A stretch of DNA of 64,000 nucleotides from Argentina anserina (taxonomy: Eukaryota > Streptophyta > Magnoliopsida > Rosales > Rosaceae), in the NCBI RefSeq assembly GCF_933775445.1, contig NC_065878.1, forward strand, positions 17,495,395-17,559,394, given 5' to 3'. A model generated the notes under the pieces. That model worked only from the letters and a program-made list of their open reading frames with translations. It did no database searches and had not been told where the DNA came from. This document shows positions 46,152 through 58,063 of this stretch, in pieces. The position numbers and the translations under genes are program-made. Numbering within the stretch: position 1 is the first letter of the stretch; every line of letters begins with the position of its first letter.

Positions 46152-49100
46152 TCAGAGATAATAGTACACATTCGGATCAGAAGGCTCTTCTAGTTCTGCA
46201 AAGATGCAAGACATCAGAAAATTAACCGACTTTTGTCCAAAAAAAATTTAAAGGTGAAAATTACAGCATGTCCATTCACATGGTGCACATTTGGGAACTC
46301 ATGTATGCCCATCCGAGGTGAAATAAATATCAGAAAGCATACCTGAGCCTGAATCTGATGAGACATCCGCCGGTAATGGATTCCGAAAAAAGCGGCTAGG
46401 ACAATCTACTACAAAAATAATAATAACAATATGAAACTCTTCAAATTTATAGTCCCCCCCCCCCCCCCAAAGTAATATTAAACAAAATAGTAAAAAAAAA
46501 CTCAGTCAGTTATGCATGTGCACAAACAAATAATAACACTTGCTTTTACTTCAAAAAACAAGCCAAGGAAATTCCACCTAATCCAGTATCAAAAAAAAAG
46601 ATACAAGCATAGCAGATTGATTAACAAACTCCAAAGAGTAATTGCAAATGCAGAGGTTGTATGTATATCAGGCCACAAGGATGGGCAGGGAAGGAGCTGC
46701 CTTGATAACAATTTTACGATGCAAAATGGTAGGCTGCAGAGTTATATGTAAACTGTAGAAAAACCAAATTAAGTATGCTGGTCAAGGGCTGGTGAGGTTT
46801 CCTTCAGAAACCAATTGTTCATACTGTAACTGATGCAGTAATTAATAGTCCTTAAGAGTTGTTATTTTTATTAAATGCTGTTTTAGAGAGTCTAAGAGTT
46901 GTAGTTGTTTGCTAGCTGTTAGGCCTTTAATGTATGAAAATTTTAAAACTCTAGGTAATGTATGAATATTTTAAAAGAGGGGTTAAGGCCAGACTTGTAT
47001 TCAGTTTTGGAGCAAGATTAATTGAAGTATTTTCAGATCGAGTTATTTCAAGGCTTGTCCTGGTTTCCCTTTAGAAATCTAGACTCCAACGGTGAGTGGA
47101 GTAATCTTTCCTTAGCCTTAAGTGTCTCTATACTCTTAATGCTAAGATATATTACTTGGTTTACATCAGTAACTTGACCAAATACCCAAGCAAAAACTAC
47201 AAAAAGTTCTTCAACACAAAGAATCCATGGAAACCCACAGGTAACAGGTAATATTCTTAGCAAACCTTAGAAAAGTATATGTATAAAGCTTACCCTGAGC
47301 TTCCTGGTCAATGGTGTCACTGTTGGCTTTCTTCGCAACTGCTTCAGGGAAAAAACAAACAAACAAGGGAAATATGACAGTGAGTGATACCATAAGAAGA
47401 CCAATAAGATGTGTTTGATAGATGAGTAGCTGCACAGCAATAAAATCAGTGATTCCATAAAAAGTGATAAACTTGAACTCTTGAAGTGTACAGCATTTAT
47501 GCATCACACAGAGAGCAAAATGAACTGCTTGAGTGGAGAAGCCAACTCTAGGTAATGTATGAAGATTTTAAAAGAGAGGTTAAGGCCAGACTTGTATTCA
47601 GTTTTGGAGCAAGATTCATTGAAGTATTTTCAGATAGAGTTATTTCAAGGCTTGTCCTGGTTTCCCTTTAGAAATCTAGACCCAACGGTGAGTGGAGTAA
47701 TCTTTCCTTAGCCTTAAGTGTCCCTATACACTTAATGCTAAGATATATTACTTGGTTTACATCAGTAACTTGACCAAATACCCAAGCAAAAACTACAAAA
47801 AGTTCTTCAACACAAAGAATCCATGGAAACCCACAGGGCACAGGTAATATTCTTAGCAAACCTTAGAAAAGTATATGTATAAAGCTTACCCTCAGCTTCC
47901 TGGTCAATGGTGTCACTGTTGGCTTTCTTCGCAACTGCTTCAGGGAAAAAACAAACAAACAAGGGAAATATGTGACCATGTACCATATGACAGTGAGTGA
48001 TACCATAAGAAGACCAATAAGATGAGTGTTTGATAAATGAGTAGCTGCACCGCAATAAAATCAGTGATTCCATAAAAAGTGATATACTTAAACTCTTAAA
48101 GTGTACATCATTTATGCATCACACAGAGAGCAAAAAGAACTGCTTGAGTGGAGAAGCCAACTCCTTCGAAGTTGTCTGTTCAGGTATTACGTACTATAAA
48201 CAGTAAACAAGCAAACCTATGACAACTTGCAAACAAAAAGAGAACCATATATACCATTAAAGGGACAAAGGTGGGGAAAAGTTGGTCTACTTGGTCTCAA
48301 TACATCTAAATGGAGCCACCCCTTTGGAATCGGTCGATCAACCAAATCTGCAACATCTCAGCAAGTTTATTCCAGAACTTACATTTTATATTATAAACAT
48401 TTTAATTGGAAGCAGATTTTGGCTCAGAAAATGTGGAATTAATGTAAAGCATACATTCGTCGGAAGAAGAATATTCCTCCTCCTTGGTGTGAATAGGTCC
48501 TTCTGCACACAATGATTGAAAAGTATATCTCAGAACATGTATGGAAACCCACAGGTAACAGGTAATATTCTTAGCAAACCTTAGAAAAGTATATGTATAA
48601 AGCTTACCCTGAGCTTCCTGGTCAATGGTGTCACTGTTGGCTTTCTTCGCAACTGCTTCAGGGAAAACACAAACAAACAAGGGAAATATGACAGTGAGTG
48701 ATACCATAAGAAGACCAATAAGATGTGTTTGATAGATGAGTAGCTGCACAGCAATAAAATCAGTGATTCCATAAAAAGTGATAAACTTGAACTCTCCACA
48801 ATACCTTGATGGTCATTGGCCTTGCGCGATTTGCGTCTACGGGTCCTTCGACCCTTGGCTGTGGAAGCCATGCCCTTGTCTGAAGATGGATCCTTGGTCT
48901 TAGTGGGGTTTGGTCCTTCTGCACACAATGATATAGAATCAACATTATACCTTGTCCCGAAAACAATAGGAACAAAGTATGAAGATCCCCTAAAACAAGA
49001 ATAAATAAAGCATACCCGAAGTGGGTTCTGCCGACTTGATGCCTGTTCTGCGAGGGGAGGGAGCTGTTCATCGGTGATAATTTGACAAGAAGAAGAAGAA

Positions 49101-49516
49101 GAAGAATCAATATAAGACTACAGAGGAAATAAAACTACGATTCCAGGTACTCGATACAAGACACGTACACCGAGATTACGTACTCTCTCTCTCTTGTTTT
49201 GAATAAAGAGATTACTGCTTCACTATTAAGTTTCATGGATGAATTACCAAAACAGAAGGAAAAAAAGATCGAATATCTTACATGGTGGAGGCGGAACTCG
49301 AGGTTCTTCAACCGAAAGCTCCTTACCTGCGTGCGGAGATTAGTATGGGCAGTACACAATATTGTCAATTTTTCTGTCAAAATTGAGAACGAGATTTGAG
49401 AAAATCAAAGGACGTAGCGTACCTTTAAGCTTATCTTTTTTCTGGTTGACCTGAGGCACAGCGGCCTTGGGCAGTTTGATCTCACGGTTCCTTCGACCCG
49501 CGGTGGAGGAAGCCAT
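46152..49516 (-). CDS. Modular-exon protein, large paralogue of the 17-kb gene; unknown family
   Basis: Minus strand. Exon 1 49423-49516 encodes MASSTAGRRNREIKLPKAAV to KDKLK; exon 2 about 49281-49326 GKELSVEEPRVPPPP; then EQASSRQNPLR (about 49020-49055); EGPNPTKTKDPSSDK followed by MASTAKGRRTRRRKSRKAN (about 48811-48919); VAKKANSDTIDQEA (about 48610-48655); EGPIHTKEEEYSSSDE (about 48457-48506); two more VAKKAN exons (about 47890-47935 and 47294-47339); VDCPSRFFRNPLPADVSSDS (about 46344-46411); last exon ELEEPSDPNVYYYL with TGA at 46152-46154. All junctions I could read are phase 1. Exons 1-2 match those of the 17-kb gene. Disordered, basic N-terminus and acidic end; no known domain. Which cassettes are joined in one transcript is unknown. 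Confidence 0.5.
46454..46468. repeat. Poly-C tract (15 C)
   Basis: Uninterrupted C run in an intron of the minus-strand gene (a G run in the transcript). Confidence 0.95.
47040..48130. repeat. Tandem duplication with unit of about 597 bp
   Basis: Two near-identical units, aligned for example at AAGGCTTGTCCTGGTTTCCC (47050 and 47647). Each contains one VAKKAN cassette exon with its introns. A third, partial copy covers about 48540-48795. The copies differ by few substitutions and a 20-odd-base insertion near 47970, so the expansion is young. Confidence 0.92.
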
Positions 49517-52331
49517 GTTTGTTGAATTGCGAATTTAGGGTTTTCAGATTTTTCTTCTGATTCGGGGATATCTATCCCTTCGACCCCATAAAAGCAGCCG
49601 TATGTATATAATAGTTGAAGCTAATAGTTGGCACGCTGTTACATAATTAAGCACTGAGACGGAAAGAATATGCCTATTGTTTCATGCTTAGACAAAGAAA
49701 ATGTTAGATAAAAAACTTTGTTTTGATGGTATATTAAAAGTGGTACTGCATTTCTTTCCAATTCATTCAATAATAACAAAATATTTAAAGTATTTTCAAT
49801 TGATCACTTTACTGTAAAGTTAAATAGTTTCACTCAAAAATGAATTAAGATTTTTATTAAAACCACACTCAAATTGAATATTCCACTATAAGCATTTTAA
49901 AAAGTTAAAATCATTTTTCCAAATAATACGATCTAACATCAATGAAGAAAATACAATTCCAACTAATTATATGAAATCTAATCATCAAGGAAGAAAACAA
50001 ATGTGTGACCCCCCCCCCCCCCCAAAACATTCCCTAACATTGAATTATGTTAACACAACACCTGGCAGCCATATAACCCAAAGCCTAAAAATTGAGCCCA
50101 CACCAGGCTCGTCCAATTAAAGGCCCACTACTGTAGGCAACAAAGCCACGTTTTGCTATGGTTTTGTGTATGAAAAAGAAAACTAATTGACATGCTAATT
50201 TAAGATTGACTAAATGATGGAAGAAATTGAAAATAAGTTCAGCATTTGTGACAAAGAAAATGGTAAAGAAAGTAACTAGAGATAGAAGAACGGTGTCTGG
50301 GTTTTTAGAAAGTCAGTAATTAAAAGATGTGTGACATAGTAATTAAAATATGTTAACAAAAACTGACAACAAAAATTTTGTTAAAAAAAACACCCGAAGC
50401 CCAAACCTATAGCTAACCTTGCCCGCGGATAATATATAGTAAATGACAACATGGCCAATAACCTATACAGCGGCTTGTGTCATTCTGAAAGAAGTATCAA
50501 ATAGTATGAGATCTGGCAATAGAGAAGAGAACAGCTTGCATAGGCAAATTAGATAGGCTTTGGGGTTTGCTAGAAGGAGTCGTGGGCATGAGGCTGGCAA
50601 TGAAATATCTTTATGAATACAAAAGTACTTGATTTTAGGGTCTGACTTGGAGTCTTAGACTTCCAGTATGGATGGGTAATCAACAATAATCAACAAAAGA
50701 CTATGACATATATGATGATTGGAACTCAAGATTGGGGCCAGAATTGAAACTGAGGTCATGAAAAGGAAAAGAGTTATGGTAGCTAGCAACAGACAAGCTT
50801 ACATAAACTTATATGAGTTGCGAGTTATGAGTAGCTCCATGCTTAAAGCTAATTATTATAAAACTTGTGGGAAGTTTAATCCATCATTCGGGTTGAGATA
50901 TTAGTCAGATTAGTATACACTTGCCATACATGTATATACTATATAGAGTTTGGGGTATATATCCTTGCTATAAATTTAAGCTCCTTGTGCTTGATAATTA
51001 GGACACAATAATTCACAAGACGTATGCATGGTCACCAAAGTTCTTATAACACAATGACATGCATTTTATCTAACATTCATCAAGTCACCTATCGGTTATA
51101 AATTATAAATGAAGATTATTATAGAAATGAAGAAAAAATGTCATTCTTGATACAACGGTAACGATTTTATATATTCATGTGACTAGATTTCGAACTTGTT
51201 GAAATAACGAGAGAATCAATATAATAATGAATAATTGGACTGGAAATAAAGAAATCATGTTTGTCAATTGATGGTTAACCGGTAACTAACTCATAATGAT
51301 CAACTGCCACAATCAACATCCAACCGAGAGAGAGAGAGAGAGAGATTCCGATTCTTATCTTTCCTTTCCTCTACAATTTTAAATAGATGGAAGTTAGATT
51401 TGTCAATGCAGTTTGACTTGGTAAAGAACAAGAAGAAAGAGCCAGAGAAGCATAGCATGGATTTTGACAATCGTTGGAAGGACTAGGAATCCATTCCTTG
51501 TGACACCATCCACTTGGATTTGTTTGCTTAGGCACCCTCATTGCTTAAATAAGCAAACTACACGAGCATCCTTTCTTCTCTCTATGAGCCATATGCTATG
51601 GTTGTTATGTCCGTGTCCCAACCAACAAAGCTCACATTCTTATGTTCATCAAAATTCCACATGTTAACCTTCATCATCTAAAATTTATACACCATTACCA
51701 GAGTAGGTGAGTAGATGACACTTCTAACTGGAACCTTAATCATCAAGTAAAGTGATCAAATTTATCTTACTTGCCCTCGAGGTTTCTTAAAAGAGATGGC
51801 ACCAATTTATCTGTGAGAATCAGAATGCGACACATCCTCAGATCATGATAACTCTCTGCACAACTGTATAATCTTATGAACTTTAAATATGATTGGTTGA
51901 TCTATTGAATCAAGGTTGGGGGCAGTTAGATAAATTCCACCCTTAAACATAGACAGGTATAAATACACAACAAGCAGTTGATTGAAAACCGGGAGGAGTA
52001 GGATCACAGAGAAAAGAAAAGACAGAGAGACAGAAAGAAAGAGAGGATTGCATCATCTTCTCTGGTTCTCTGCAACCCAGAAACTGAAAACTCCTGTGAT
52101 TTGATTCTCTGAATCCCTCCAAGGGGATCAGAGGATCACCTTTCCTGCCCCAATCAGCATTCAGGTTGGGTTTCTTCTTCAATATGGCAACAGAAAGCTT
52201 ATAACTTTTGAAATACAAGAAAACTCAATCACAGAACTCTGTTTTTTTTTTTTTTTTTTTGCTAAAAGCACACTCTCGACCTTTGGGCCCGGAAAGGTTA
52301 GAACTTTGGGTGAATTGCAACTTTTCTGGAA
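49517..52331. other. Intergenic region between divergent genes
   Basis: It contains the upstream region of the minus-strand gene, a poly-C run of 15 at 50009-50023, a (GA)n tract near 51328-51346 and a T-run near 52241-52260. Nothing codes convincingly. The last 300 bases before 52332 are probably promoter and 5' UTR of the EDR2-like gene; GA-rich patches at 52015-52055 fit a plant leader. Confidence 0.5.
50009..50023. repeat. Poly-C tract (15 C)
   Basis: Third long mono-C/G run of the window, in intergenic DNA. Confidence 0.95.
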
Positions 52332-55300
52332 ATGGGTGTCTCACAAAATGATAGTGACATGGAGGGTTGGCTTTATCTTATGAGGCTCAACCGCCTTGGA
52401 ATGCAATACTCTCGCAAAATGTACTTTATTCTTCAGGGGCATTTTCTCAAGAGCTTCAAATCCAAATCCACTTCAGAAAATCAGGTACATTTGGATGCCC
52501 TTTTAAGTCTCATTGTAAAATTCAATCTCTAGAATGCAATTGCATGTCTAAAAAATCAATGTGGTTTGTATTATCAGAATTATTTCAAAAGTTCCAAAAT
52601 ACAAGTTTGGATTTTGGAACTGGATTTGGATTTTCGTAGGCGTTGTTGTTGGAGTTATGGGTTTGTAACTTTGTATCCATATTATTTTTGTGTTTGGTGT
52701 ACAACTTTGCTGGTTTGATGCATGAATATGAGTTTGCGTTTGTTAATATGCTAGGTTCCTCTCAGCATTCCTTGATTTTGTAACTTTTGAAATAATTCTG
52801 ATGATATCACTATAGTAGGGTAGAACTTTGTGCAATGAAAAACTATTCTTTTGGCAGGAACCGGTTAGGAGTGCCATAATAGACAGCTGCATTCGGGTCA
52901 CTGATAATGGAAAGGCAACTGTTCATAGAAAAGTAAGGCTTCAACACATCCTACGTTTTTTTTTTTTCACAATCTATGGATCAATGTTTGTTGTACAGCA
53001 GAGAGAGATACGATTTTGAGCAGTCATATTCATGATGATTTTTGCAACATGCAGGTGTTCTTTTCCTTTACCCTGTATAATTCTTCCGATCCTGATGACC
53101 AGCTCAAGGTAAATTGCATTTTGAAGCCATATGTTATTAATTCTGTTTCGCAACAAATTAATGTATAATCATATTTTAAACTGTTACAGTTGGGAGCAAG
53201 CAGTCCAGAAGAAGCAGCAAAATGGATTCGTTCATTGCAGGATGCGGCATTAAAGGTTTTTCAATTTAAAAGTTTAAACCACAACTAGAATTCAAAAAAG
53301 TAGTTTCGTTTATGATCAAAATAGTCAGTACGTAATGTGTTATATATTCAGGAATTGCCTAATCCAGCAAAGGAATATGTGGCTTGTTCTTCCGGGAAGA
53401 GATGGTCACCCTTAAGGTAAATATCAGTTGCAGACCGTCAAATTTCATTTAGGTTTCCCTCGTATACATTACACAGTTATTTGACTCAGCTGAAGGTTAT
53501 GATTCCTAATTAGTTTCAAAAACTGAATAAGCCCTGTGGATGTTCAAGACCATTGAATTCATATGCTTGCGCAGTTGCGCAGATGTCATTATCACACATG
53601 CCTGCATTATTACATATTTAAAGATTGAGTAAGATCTCATAAAGGCTATAGCTAGCTAAACTTGCAGATATGTAAGTAGAACTTGTCTATAATGATTGAA
53701 TTTGATGTGGTTTTGTATGTCACATATCTTCCGAAAACCAAAATGCTTTATTATCTGTAAATCATGATCATGCAAAGTAGTAGTGGATAGAATCACCAAC
53801 CTTGTCTCTTATTTATGAAGAATTTATCTAAGTTGTCTATTCCAATTCTGCAGCACTTGCGCTGTTTTATATATACTTCTTATGTTTTATTGATAGACTG
53901 GTGGGCTCAAGAAGCACCTTGCGAGGTTCTATTGACTGGACCTTTTGCCCATTGGTGAACAATGAAGGGATGACAAATGATGTTATTGCTCCCTCACCCT
54001 GGAAAATATTTGGTTGTCAGAATGGTAAGACATTTAGTTTGTTATATGCATTTCTACCAATGAATGTCTATGTGTTGAAATTTACTTCTTACACAGGATT
54101 GCGACTCTTTAAAGAAGCAAAAGATGGGGATTCCCGTGAAAGGGTGAGGTGCTTTTTTGGCATAGTTTTTGTTCAATCTTCTCCTCTCTTCTCTGCTTAA
54201 TGTTGTTTTTATTTTCAGCATTGGGATGACCATCCAGCGATAATGGCAGTAGGAGTGGTTGATGGAACTTCAGAGGCCATCTTTCGGACTCTTTTATCTC
54301 TTGGTCCATCGAGATCAGAGTAAGATAGTTGACATGTCATTGATATATTTTGAAAAGTAGAGCTTTATAATAAAGGCATCATTGTATTGGTTTATGTATT
54401 GGTGGAATAATCTTGCCTCTCAAGTAAAAACAATGTACCCTACTCCTTCTACACGACAGCAGATTTGAGTTAAGACATCAAGTGCTTAATTCACTAGAAA
54501 ATCTCTACACTAACAGTTGATTTGATTTTCCTATTTGCAGCTTAACTTTAAACGTATCCATGCATTCTCTGTTCTTATTTCGAGCTACTATATTAATTGG
54601 TCTTCATTCACCATCTCCATTTTTTCCTTTGAGACATATGGGAGTTATACTCTTCTTTTCTTTTTTCTTTTTTCTTTTCTTTTTTCCACAGAAGTTTAAA
54701 AGTAACAGCAAAAACAATTAAATCCTTGTTGAAATTGCATTTCTCTATCATGATCTCTTTTCCTTATAATGGATTGTTCTAACTCCAAAGGTTGAATTAC
54801 CAAGTGTCTTGCAGATGGGACTTCTGTTTTTATCGGGGTACTGTGATTGAGAACCTAGATGGTCATACTGATATCGTTCACCAGCAGTTATACAGTGATT
54901 GGCTACCTTGGTTAGATTTGGAACCTCATCAAAATATAAACTATTTATATAGAGATATGCTGTCATTGACACCCCATGGTTTTCAGGGGGATGAAACGAA
55001 GAGATCTACTGCTGCGTCGGTACTGGAGAAGAGAGGAGGATGGCACATATGGTATGAAACTCCTCCACTAAATATTACGCATAAGCTAAAACTGGAGCCA
55101 GATTCACCTTGGCCTAACTTTCTTAACCTGGTTTTTGTCACAGTTATCCTTTACCACTCTGTGTCTCACAAGAACTGTCCAGCAAAAAGAGGCTATGTGC
55201 GTGCTTGCCTTAAAAGTAATGTACACTTTGATTTGGAGACTACTGCTTGACTTTCACATAGGACATAATAGATACAAGTCATAGAACATACATGAGAATT

Positions 55301-58063
55301 ATCTATATTACTTAGTGCCAACTATTTCTACTACTAAATAACCATGGTTATGCATAGTATTCATTATTTGTCTTTTTTCTTTGTTCTTCCTGATTTTCAT
55401 GCAGCTATGACTTTAGATTTCAGTAAGGCCTCTTTCTCACTGTGTTTTTGTCACATCTGCAGGTGGAGGATATGTTATAACTCCTGTGAACCACGGGAAA
55501 CAATCACTTGTCAGACACATGCTTGCCATTGATTGGAAATTCTGGAAATTATATCTACGTCCATCATCTGCAAGATCCATTACTATCAGGATGCTTGAGA
55601 GAATTGCAGGTAACCCTTGATTGATGGCACTATTGCATTTATGTTCCTTTTCCATGTCCAAATTTTGTTCATCAGAACTGTCATTATCTTATTTTGTTCA
55701 GCATTAAGAGAGATGTACGGAGCAGAAGCTGGAAATTGTTCCACTGAATTCACATCCAGAGTGTTTTCTAGAGATATCGGATTAGCTCATAGTGAGAAGG
55801 AGATCACTAAGACAGAATTTCACAGTATGGAAGAAGTCAAAAAGCTAGAAGAGGTTAATCTCATGGAAGATGAAGTGGAAAAACCGGGTCGCGCTAGTTT
55901 AAAGGGAATGCATGATTCTGCAGATGAGTTCTTTGATGTTCCTGAACCAGCAGACTATGACCAGTTCGAGAATGAGTGGCCGTCAGAGTTTATCAAGGAG
56001 CAGCAACCCACGGTACTTTACTGATCACCAAGATTCCAAAACTTGATTTTATTATATATTATGTATGCTATACATCAACCTGATGAGTTTGAGCTCTTTG
56101 TAAGTCGCTTCTTTAAACCTGATGAACTCCTACTATATACATACTCAAAGCAGTTCTTAAACTCATGAATGTTTTACAATTCTCTTATAAACACTTTGGA
56201 TGTGCAGAACACACACCACTCCAGATTGTCTAACAGCAGCCGATTTGTGAAAAGAATTCACGAACTTAGAGGTCAGTTTGTGATGTCTATTTAAAATGGA
56301 ACTTCATGATGCGATGTGTACCTATATATATTTCAGCTATGTTCTCATCAATCTCTTTATGCTACAGTTCAAAAGAAGGGTTATATGGACTTACAAGAGG
56401 TGGCTAAGGAAGATAACATGTCATGCTCATATGGATCAACACTTCAAAAGGACCCAAATTGTGCTTTACCTTGTAGCTGGGGAACAGCTGACCCTTCTTC
56501 GTTTCTGATACGTGGGCCAAATTATTTACGAGATCATGAGAAGGTATTTTGTTATTTCAGCTGTTGCTACTATTGAATAAAAGACTGAAGTAGAAGTAAA
56601 TTCCTCCATAACTGCTCAAATATGTATTGCAAATTTGAATTGCCTAGGAAGGGTATATTGAATTATAAAACATGGATTTAGATAGCATTTTCTATTTCTA
56701 AACTTGATGTTTGTTATCTCTCATTTCTGAAACGATATTTTTCTTTTTACCAGATCAAGGCAAAAGGCACTTTGATGCAACTGGTTGGTGTAGATTGGCT
56801 AAGATGTGGTGAGCGAATAGATAATCTTAGCAGCCGATTTGGTGGGATTGTTCAGGTTTGGCCTATCGTTTCACATAGTAATTCAATGAAAAATATGCTC
56901 ATTTTGACCATCTGAATCAACATACCTACATGTATGTGAGTGATGATAAATATACTAACTAGCTATTGGATGCATTCAGAAATATGCAGAACTTGGGGGA
57001 CCAGAATTTTTCTTTGTTGTTAACATACAAGTAAGTCTAAAGTCTCATTAAAATTATATCAATCGATTAATATTACCAGCAACATCAGACTTTCATCAAG
57101 AGTTCAAGACGCAGATTTCTTATCACACGCATGTTGATTAATCAGTTCCCCGGCACAACCATGCATACCTTGGCATTTTATTACATGTTGAACACTCCTT
57201 TGGAGGAAAACCCTTTACTACACAGTTTTGTCAATGGTGATGATGCCTATAGGAATTCAAGGTTCAAGCTAATACCGTACATTTCTAAGGTTCGTAGCAA
57301 GTCATTTTGATTTGTAATTATGTACTTGTATGTTTCGTACTTGACATTGCTCAAGTTGTTTTCTCAGGGTTCATGGATAGTCAAGCAGAGTGTTGGAAAG
57401 AAAGCCTGCTTGATAAGTCAAGCTCTTGAGGTACATTATTTCCGTGGGAAGAACTATTTGGAGGTTAGTTACAAGTCCTTTATCATGTTAAGTGAGAGTT
57501 TTAACTGCTAACTATGGTTCTAACCTGTGAGCTCATATGGTGTTAGCTCATGATCGACGTTGGGTCTTCAACTGTAGCAAGGGGGATTGTCAATCTTGTT
57601 CTTGGATACCTGAACAATTTGGTTTTTGAAATGGCGTTCCTGATACAGGTAACTATTTAATGTCATGAGTTATATATCTAGAGTGAAACTTCACTCTGAA
57701 ATTAAAGACTGAAGTTTCAATTTTGGCACACTTTTCGGTCAAATTTTTTCACCATAAGTGATTCAATATTTATGTATGTTACTCAAGATCATCTCTACAG
57801 AGTTTCATCTAATTCGACAATGGTTTATGAGAATATGTGTATATGTGTGTTTAATGAGCATCAAAAGAGTAGTTTGGAAGTGTTCAGGTGTATTGCTTGC
57901 TAGTATAATGTGTCAGTTTACTTCATGAACCAATTATGGTGATCAGTCTAACCAAGAAAAAATTCTGCAGGCCAACACAGAAGAGGAACTTCCAGAAGTC
58001 CTTCTTGGAACATGTAGAATTAACCATTTGGATTCATCCAAATCAGTCCAGGTAAAACCATGA
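52332..58063 (+). CDS. EDR2L: EDR2-like protein (PH, START, DUF1336/EDR2_C), intact
   Basis: Twenty-one exons: 52332-52484, 52858-52932, 53055-53108, 53190-53255, 53352-53416, 53897-54024, 54097-54143, 54219-54319, 54815-54910, 54987-55051, 55144-55215, 55463-55609, 55702-56012, 56208-56271, 56368-56543, 56754-56855, 56980-57030, 57146-57289, 57368-57463, 57547-57648 and 57971-58063. They join into 735 aa with no break. PH domain about 1-115 (MEGWLYLMRLNRLGMQYSRK), START lipid-binding domain about 172-395 (WDFCFYRGTVIENLDGHTDI; RRDLLLRRYWRREEDGTY), DUF1336 about 510-725 (PSSFLIRGPNYLRDHEK; GDDAYRNSRFKLIPYIS). Arabidopsis EDR2 (about 718 aa) negatively regulates salicylate-dependent defence and cell death and binds phosphoinositide; the same role here is inferred. 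A MITE arm sits in the last intron. Confidence 0.97.
57680..57836. mobile_element. Partial copy of MITE family 2 in the last EDR2-like intron
   Basis: GAAGTTTCAATTTTGGCACA, CTTTTCGGTCAAATTTTTTC, ACCATAAGTGATTCAATATT and AAGATCATCTCTACAGAGTT follow the order of one arm of the element at 43774-44101 with scattered substitutions. Only one arm is present, preceded by a short AGTGAAACTTCACT palindrome at 57683-57696. Confidence 0.85.
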
